A stretch of DNA of 64,000 bases from Aureobasidium sp. EXF-3400 (Eukaryota; Ascomycota; Dothideomycetes; Dothideales; Saccotheciaceae). The notes beneath the pieces are model-generated. The model was not told where the DNA came from, made no database searches, and saw nothing but the letters and a program-made list of their open reading frames with translations. The stretch lies in assembly GCA_024195585.1 (NCBI GenBank), contig SWBL01000288.1:1-64000 (forward strand), read 5' to 3'. The number at the start of each line of letters is the position of its first letter. Position 1 is the stretch's first letter. The position numbers and the translations under genes were made by a program. Below are positions 58,413 to 64,000 of this stretch, piece after piece.

Positions 58413-60159
58413 ATGCAGTCGTCAAACAATGAAAGTGGCGGCCTCAACTTTGTCTTTGAATCCGGCTCTTCTGGACGCGAAAACAAAAAGTATGTCAGGT
58501 CGCATGCTGCGAGGGTTGGCTGGTCGCAGCGGAGTCGAAAGCAAGCTCAACAAGCTGCAAAGGACGTCGACGTCGCTCCAAACAAGGACATAACCCCCAA
58601 AAAGCGCCGCAAGACCTCGCACCAAGCCAACAATGCTGCACATGGCGACCAACAGCCGCAGCAAACATATATACCTCCGCCTGCAGCCCAACCTGTTGTG
58701 AGTAGAGCTGCAAGTGTAACCGGACCTGCAGTTGAAGCCTCTACAAGCCCTCCAGCGCTGCCTACACAGCTCCCGCCACAACAACATGCTAAGCGAGGCG
58801 GTCAGTTGATGCCATTCTCGGTTCCGCGAGCTCCCAACTCTGCTACCAGACTCCCTGCTCATGCTCCTGCGACAACTACATCCTCGTCGCCCTCTCCTCC
58901 CTTCCAGCAACCAGGCCAACCCGCACCTGTACGAGCCCATGACTTGCGAACGAGCCCTCCGGTACAAGTAGCCTCAAGTGCTGCCTCAATCTACCCTTCT
59001 GCTCTAGAGCCCTCTCACTGGCACACGAGGCCAGATCCTGTTCAGCATGACCCCGTAGCGCAACCATCGTTTGTGCCGCTATTTCGGCCGACTGCATCGC
59101 CAGTGACAATGCACCCGCCACAGATCATGCCAGGAGCCGATCTTCTTCGCCCTGTACCACCAATTAGTCCATTGCCTTCTCCGGGACTACCCCCTCTCGC
59201 GAACATGCACACCTCGCAACCTTTGTCAATAGGCGCCAACTGGAGACAATACGACAACATGTCTGTAACGAACTCTGAGGCTTCACGCCCGTCCACACCG
59301 GTCCAGCCGATAATGACGAGACATGAAGAGAACACCGAAGCCACTGCAAGATCACCACAACGATCGTCACCAAGAGCGTCCACGTCCTTCCTCGAGCTCG
59401 TTTTGAACGAGGACTACCCTATGTGGAAGAATGTAGATTCTGGTAGCGACTCATTCAGCGTGTTCCCCGTTAAATGGCAGCCTTTCTACGGTCGCCTTCT
59501 TCAGAACTGTGAGTGCAGCATTCTACACTCGGATAAACGAAACACCAGACTGACCTCTAGCCATAGACCGCTCCAATATGCTAGTCCAACTCGACGAAAT
59601 CTTGACTGGCTGGACGACGGACCAGAAGATAGAGTTCAACCAAATGCCTCTTCGGCTCGCCGGCTCGGAACCCTGTCTGTTCTACTCTGTTCTCGCCACC
59701 GCTGCCATTATGATGCCACCAGGTCTTGTAAATCCAATCATACCACGATGGCTATCAGCGCGTACCGTCGAATGCACCAACCAAGCTCTTTCAGACCCTA
59801 AACGCGCGTACAGCGACGCCGCAATCCTGACTGTAAACATGGTAGCGCTCTTCGAGTCTTGCAGCGGCCACGGGGTCGCCGCTGCCACCCATCAACCCAT
59901 ACTTCGCCGTATGGTCGACAAACGCGGTGGATTGACCACTATTGCCCGAAAAGACAACGAAGATTCGAAGAACTTGGTCAGGTTCTTGGCTTGGGCTGAT
60001 AGGGTCATCAGGTGTCAGACCGGCAACCCCTTGATGTTTGAAGATTTCAAAGAGGAAGAGAGCGTCACCAAGACGGATTGGGACGGTATCTGGGCGAGAA
60101 TGGAGAGGAGGGTTGAGGAGAACAATCCGCAGCCAATCGAGGAGCTGCCTGATTGCTGA
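58413..60159 (+). CDS. Fungal-specific transcription factor-like protein lacking a zinc cluster
   Basis: Two exons, 58413-59508 and 59561-60159, with a 52 nt intron, give 564 residues from the ATG at 58413 (the frame upstream uses only GTG). The N-terminal motif FVFESGSSGRENKKYVRSHAA resembles the conserved start of a family of fungal TF-domain proteins that begin with an F-x(n)-R-x-N-x-K-x-VRSH pattern. A basic nuclear signal PKKRRKTSH follows, then about 300 Pro/Ser/Gln/Ala-rich residues. The second exon carries the fungal TF middle-homology-like helices (EPCLFYSVLATAAIMMP, DAAILTVNMVALFESCSGH, MVDKRGGLTTI). No C6 zinc cluster, bZIP or HMG is seen, so direct DNA binding is not shown. It may be a transcription regulator acting through partners. 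Confidence 0.7.
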
Positions 60160-60739
60160 GTCTCTTATCTTTGCTGCTGGAATTCGTTGTTCTAATGCTT
60201 TTTGCTTTCATCCGGGATGCGATTCGGGAGTTTTGCTTTACTGGGCGCGGGTCTTTTTTCTCTGACCCCGATTCTTCATTCATTTTTTGTTGCTGTTGTT
60301 TAATTGCTTGTCTCTTTGTCTTTTTCCTCTCTCTTTTTTTCCTTTTCTACAGCCACTTTCTTCTAGTTGCTCCTGAACTCGAGAGAGAAAGTGGCTGTCC
60401 TTTTTTATTACCGTACATAGCAAGATGATACCCCGAGATACCACAAATTGCAAACTTGACCGTTAGTTTTTCTCACTCGCTTCTTCGTTGGCTCGTGTGT
60501 CTTGAGCTCATCTTAACAATGTCATGACCCTTTTGAAAGCCATGACGGTTCTCGTTCTAACGAAGCTGACGCCTTCGAAAGCACATACACACACGGGAAG
60601 TAGTCAGGCAGGGCGGGAAAATGTGAATACTGTAGAGAGAAGGGACAAAAGAAGAGATCTGGGTATCGCTATTCAGCAAATGCTCGTGTTTCGTCTAATC
60701 TGCTATTGTGTCATCTCAAAAGCGCTGCCATATCTCATC
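60160..60739. other. Convergent intergenic region, TF-like / SEC10
   Basis: 580 bp between convergent genes, very T-rich between 60280 and 60350. It should contain both 3' untranslated regions. No gene supported. Confidence 0.4.
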
Positions 60740-63307
60740 TCACAGGCCCAAGACACTCTGCACACCAATACTCCTAGCATCCTCTCTCATAAGAATAAAC
60801 GGCTTCAAATCCGCCTTTTCAATGCTACCACCGCCGCCGCCAGCATTTCCATTAGCTCCTCCAGTCTTGTCAACAGCACCGCCATCCAAGCCCTTGATTC
60901 TGTCCCTCAACGCCTCAGGTCCAATGACAAACAAATTCGCAATCTCTGTCAGGACGTCTAGACTCTCGACGAACGGTTTTGGAAGACTCTTCCAAGATTT
61001 GAGCAATTCGATGTATTTGGCCATGTCTTTGGAGACGATCAGACCGCCAGTTAGGGAAACTGGATAAGTGCGGAAATGGGCGAGGAGGAGGGCGCGGACG
61101 CCTAAAGCTAGTTCCAAGATGAAGTTGTCCAGGACTTTGCCGCTGAGAGCTGTTTCCGCTCGGCTGTGGACTTTTGTGAGGAAGTTGAAGAGGGCCAGAC
61201 AGGTGGGTGTTTGGAGTTGGTCGAGTTGGAGAAGGGCGTCATCGCGAGGACGGAAGTCTGTCTTCTTTTGCTGGGATAGAATGCGTGAGGAATACGATAG
61301 AGTAGCGTCGATGGTTTTCTGCAGGATGGTATCGATTTTCGATTCACAGCGGTCGATGAAGGAATTGGTTGTTTTGTCGAGGTCACGACGAATGGTGAGG
61401 TTGCTAGCTGCTAGAGGAAGAAGCAGGGTCTGGATCGTGGCGAGCAGCAGGTGGAGGATGCTGACTGCACTGCGCAGGTCGACAAGGTGGCCGAAGTCTG
61501 GTTCTGTCTTTGTGCTGCTCTCGGCTGCTGTGGCTGATTCAGTGACAGCGTCCAGCGCTGTTTCTAGGTATATCTCGCCCATGTTCGCGATGAGCAGGTT
61601 TAGCAGTTCGCGCACGTCCTTGGGAGTTTCGTGGCCATTAGCCAATTCAAGCCCGCGACCTACACTCTCGGCCAGCCATTTGAGCATGCGTTTGATGAAT
61701 GGTAGGCTTAGCGCGCCATCTTCCTCTGATACATCAACATCATTTCTGTTCTGTATATGACTAGCGGTAGGATTGAGGCCAGCGATTCGTAGGAGAGTGG
61801 ACTTTTGAGAAGCTGGGATATCCGAGTTTTCGAGTCTTTCGAGGTATGTGTCGCGTGTTGAGGAGATAAGCTCTCTGCTACGCGCTGACAAGGAGCCGAG
61901 ATATGAGGTGGGCATTTTTCGTCGGCGCGTGTGGTATGTTGTGAACTTGAACAGGAGGGAGGAGTAAAGCTCTTCCAGGCTTCTCTTTTCGCGCTCAATG
62001 TATGATGAGCCAGAGAAGTAGGGGACAAACAAATCTTCGAGTTGTTGGTCAAGCACAGCAGCAGTCTGCGCAGAAGCAGGCTCTGGATGTTCGGTCAAGC
62101 CATGTGCCTTCAAGTCTTCAACCAAGGCATGGATATAGCTTCTGCTGGCTTGCAATGATCGAAGGAAAGCTAGTGAAGAAATGGAGTCTGCCTTGTCAAG
62201 CACCATTTCAAGTTTCTGTTGAATAGATTGTTGAAAGATTCTCTGCAAGAATCGAACCAAGACTTCTTCATGGAAGGGAAAGGCTTTCTTGATGATAAAG
62301 CTCTCTTCTTGAACGACAAGTTTCACTTCGTCCACCAAGCTCTGCAAACTAGGCTCAACACCTGGCGGTTCTGTGTCCGGGTCGGCAAGACGTTCCCAAG
62401 TTTCTGGATCGGCGGCCAGATCTTCAGTAATGAGCTGGCTGCGATCGATAAAGAATTGATGCTGATTGACGAAGAGACCCATGACACTAGCACCATCGCC
62501 AAAGTCTTTCAGAGCAACGGCGCATTCTCTCATGCCGTCGAAATTCTGACGTCTGTAGAAGTCGTCAAATTGCTTCAAAAGATCCTTCTCTAGCGATTCG
62601 AGAAACTTCTCAATCAGCTCAGTGGGCGTGTCGTGACCATTGACACCATCACCATTGGAAAGCGAGTTTGATGAATCCAGTCGTTGACTGATCTTCAGCA
62701 ATTGACGAGCAATATGGGCGCAGCGCAACTTTCCCTCACCACCTTGAAGTCTTCTGACATCATCAAGGCTAGAGAGATCACGACGCTCGCTCACGTCGAT
62801 CCAACATTGCAGTATGAACTTTGCGTCTTGAGCGCGCTGACTCTGGCGATCCAACTCGTCCAGCCTCTCTCCTATCCTTACGGCGGCATTTCCTCCTTGA
62901 TCACCATTGTCCAGACTCCTCTCTAGGCGGTGGAAGGAGTCAACTGCACGTTCGAGTTCCCTTTCTCTAGCTTGGACATTCGTGTTGTGAACAGCTTCTG
63001 CTCTTCTTACACCAGCGGACAATTCATTCTCTTGCAATTCAAGGTCCTCACTCAAGAGCTTGAGTCTGTTCAGGGCCTGTTCGAAGGTACGAATCAGGGG
63101 TTTAGGGTCAAAGGCGACAGCATTGGGACCAGTACGGCGATTTGGAGGGATTGCAGCGTCTGAAAGAGCTTCGATAAAGTCCTTGACTATGAAATCCTGG
63201 CTAGAGAAGGTGTCCAGAGTAAACTGAGGCTGTCGCGAAGCACCGAATCGAGAAGGGGCGGCCGAGACGCCCGAGAAGATGGACGCGTTGTCGGCGACGG
63301 AAGGCAT
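60740..63307 (-). CDS. SEC10: Exocyst complex component Sec10
   Basis: 855 residues, one exon, from the ATG at 63307 (further upstream only TTG). After a Ser-rich start, TLDTFSSQDFIVKDFIEAL opens the conserved N-terminal part, followed by a coiled-coil (about 70-190) and the Sec10 helical-rod repeats: IARQLLKISQRLDSSN, ECAVALKDFGDGASVMGLFVNQHQFFID, FLRSLQASRSYIHALVEDLKAHGL, EREKRSLEELYSSLLFKFTTYHTRRR, and near the end LLAHFRTYPVSLTGGLIVSKDMAKYIELL. Family length (about 800-900) fits. Sec10 is a CATCHR-family subunit of the exocyst, which tethers Golgi-derived vesicles to the plasma membrane at growth sites such as hyphal tips. It diverges from NUS1 over 222 bp. Confidence 0.9.
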   Translation of the reverse strand: MPSVADNASIFSGVSAAPSRFGASRQPQFTLDTFSSQDFIVKDFIEALSDAAIPPNRRTGPNAVAFDPKPLIRTFEQALNRLKLLSEDLELQENELSAGVRRAEAVHNTNVQARERELERAVDSFHRLERSLDNGDQGGNAAVRIGERLDELDRQSQRAQDAKFILQCWIDVSERRDLSSLDDVRRLQGGEGKLRCAHIARQLLKISQRLDSSNSLSNGDGVNGHDTPTELIEKFLESLEKDLLKQFDDFYRRQNFDGMRECAVALKDFGDGASVMGLFVNQHQFFIDRSQLITEDLAADPETWERLADPDTEPPGVEPSLQSLVDEVKLVVQEESFIIKKAFPFHEEVLVRFLQRIFQQSIQQKLEMVLDKADSISSLAFLRSLQASRSYIHALVEDLKAHGLTEHPEPASAQTAAVLDQQLEDLFVPYFSGSSYIEREKRSLEELYSSLLFKFTTYHTRRRKMPTSYLGSLSARSRELISSTRDTYLERLENSDIPASQKSTLLRIAGLNPTASHIQNRNDVDVSEEDGALSLPFIKRMLKWLAESVGRGLELANGHETPKDVRELLNLLIANMGEIYLETALDAVTESATAAESSTKTEPDFGHLVDLRSAVSILHLLLATIQTLLLPLAASNLTIRRDLDKTTNSFIDRCESKIDTILQKTIDATLSYSSRILSQQKKTDFRPRDDALLQLDQLQTPTCLALFNFLTKVHSRAETALSGKVLDNFILELALGVRALLLAHFRTYPVSLTGGLIVSKDMAKYIELLKSWKSLPKPFVESLDVLTEIANLFVIGPEALRDRIKGLDGGAVDKTGGANGNAGGGGGSIEKADLKPFILMREDARSIGVQSVLGL

Positions 63308-63529
63308 TGCAGTCCTACCGGCCTCTTGACCAAAACATGTCAATGCGAATGCGTCTTTGTCAAGTGCTCAATGACATGACAGCGGGGCGGGAAGGAGCGA
63401 GGGGTGGAGACGCGTGGGCTGGGCCAAGCGTGAAGCAACAGCGGAGAGCGGAGAGGCTGACGTTGACGTCGCTCCTGCCCTGAATTATTCTGGTCAAGAA
63501 TCGCAACTTCCAATTGGGAGTCAAACACA

Positions 63530-64000
63530 ATGGTTGGACCACTGAAGCAGGAGGCCTTTCGTAGCAACATCGGCCCTGATGGACGGCCACTGTCGGCCCA
63601 AGAACGCGAACGATTGTTACAACCATATCTTCCCGATGCCTCACCTCGCAAGCACCAGCGATCGCAACCGCTGCGCCAGCTGATCAAGGCGGCCTTGCAC
63701 CTCTTGCTGTACAACCTCATCCATTTCGCCTTCTCCGTCTACCACCGCTTTCGCGTCGCATACCACAGCCTAATCGACCGTGTCTTTGCCGTTCTGTACT
63801 ACCACCATCGCACTCCAGAGTACATCCAGAAGGATGTCCACCGCCTCAAAAAGCTGCCCAAGCACCTGTCAATCATCCTCGAGCTGGACGACAACACACA
63901 CGACAACTCTAGCTTGGAAGCTTTGATCCACAATGTCTGTGAGGTCGCTGCTTGGTCCGCCTGCGCAGGCGTGCCCCTGCTGAGTATCTACGAACCAACC
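63530..64000 (+). CDS. NUS1: Dehydrodolichyl diphosphate synthase subunit Nus1 (NgBR), N-terminal part
   Basis: 157 codons from the ATG at 63530, cut by the right edge of the window with the frame still open. A basic N-terminus (RKHQRSQPLRQ) precedes a hydrophobic segment (AALHLLLYNLIHFAFSVYH), the membrane anchor of the family. The cis-prenyltransferase-like part begins with RLKKLPKHLSIILEL, followed by VCEVAAWSACAGVPLLSIYEP, the characteristic Nus1 equivalent of the catalytic region. Nus1 pairs with a Rer2/Srt1-type subunit in the ER to make dehydrodolichyl diphosphate for N-glycosylation and GPI anchors. No intron is seen in the visible part. Confidence 0.88.
   Translation, partial: MVGPLKQEAFRSNIGPDGRPLSAQERERLLQPYLPDASPRKHQRSQPLRQLIKAALHLLLYNLIHFAFSVYHRFRVAYHSLIDRVFAVLYYHHRTPEYIQKDVHRLKKLPKHLSIILELDDNTHDNSSLEALIHNVCEVAAWSACAGVPLLSIYEPT

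Noticed and set aside
63308..63343. Twelve extra N-terminal codons for SEC10
   Set aside because: This extension starts at a TTG and not an ATG; the first ATG is at 63307.
1..64000. CRISPR arrays, operons, insertion sequences or viral genes
   Set aside because: No regularly spaced direct repeats, no polycistronic bacterial layout and no transposase or viral protein signatures were seen.

Overview
This window is nuclear DNA of a filamentous ascomycete (Pezizomycotina). Genes are densely packed on both strands and interrupted by very short introns (48-91 nt, with one of 215 nt) carrying GTRNGT-type donors, CTRAC-like branch points and YAG acceptors. Typical fungal families are present: the ILM1 and MDM31/32 families, CRH glycosidases, WSC and DUF7053 proteins, and an A-T-R-R enzyme. 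A Dothideomycete or black-yeast relative is my inference from overall gene style; nothing in the window proves it. No CRISPR array, operon, insertion sequence, virus or intact transposon was seen.

Layout. 0-12.4 kb is a housekeeping block: the start of RPS28 (-), ER Hsp70 LHS1 (+), RNA polymerase I subunit RPA43 (-), a membrane J-protein (+), replication licensing factor CDC6 (-), and mismatch-repair gene MSH3 (+). CDC6 and MSH3 diverge from one promoter rich in CGCG elements. 13.3-17.7 kb holds a 1147-residue low-complexity protein with a duplicated C-terminal domain and a small secreted protein. 18.1-26.9 kb holds ILM1 (-) and then a run of plus-strand genes: membrane dipeptidase, DUF4267 protein, epoxide hydrolase-like enzyme, a secreted hydrolase with a WSC domain, and a modin-like gene broken by one in-frame TAG. 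27.2-38.2 kb is entirely minus strand: mitochondrial ribosomal protein uL5m, a NIPA-type magnesium transporter, a CRH cell-wall transglycosidase, a GT8 glycosyltransferase and MDM31/32. 38.2-40.9 kb is gene-poor.

40.9-64 kb holds a six-exon polytopic membrane protein, a four-domain A-T-R-R carboxylic acid reductase resembling fungal glycine betaine reductase, an intron-containing tRNA-like locus (-), an SDR (-), WDR70 (-), an eight-exon ABCC transporter (+), a DUF7053 protein (+), a fungal transcription-factor-like protein (+), exocyst SEC10 (-) and the start of NUS1 (+).

Most genes are independent housekeeping or envelope genes. Loose functional themes are the secretory pathway and ER (LHS1, J-protein, SEC10, NUS1, GT8), mitochondria (uL5m, MDM31/32, ILM1), replication and repair (CDC6, MSH3), and the wall or secreted layer (CRH, WSC hydrolase, small secreted protein). 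Exon structures were worked out by reading splice signals and checking that reading frames join exactly; none has been tested against transcripts.
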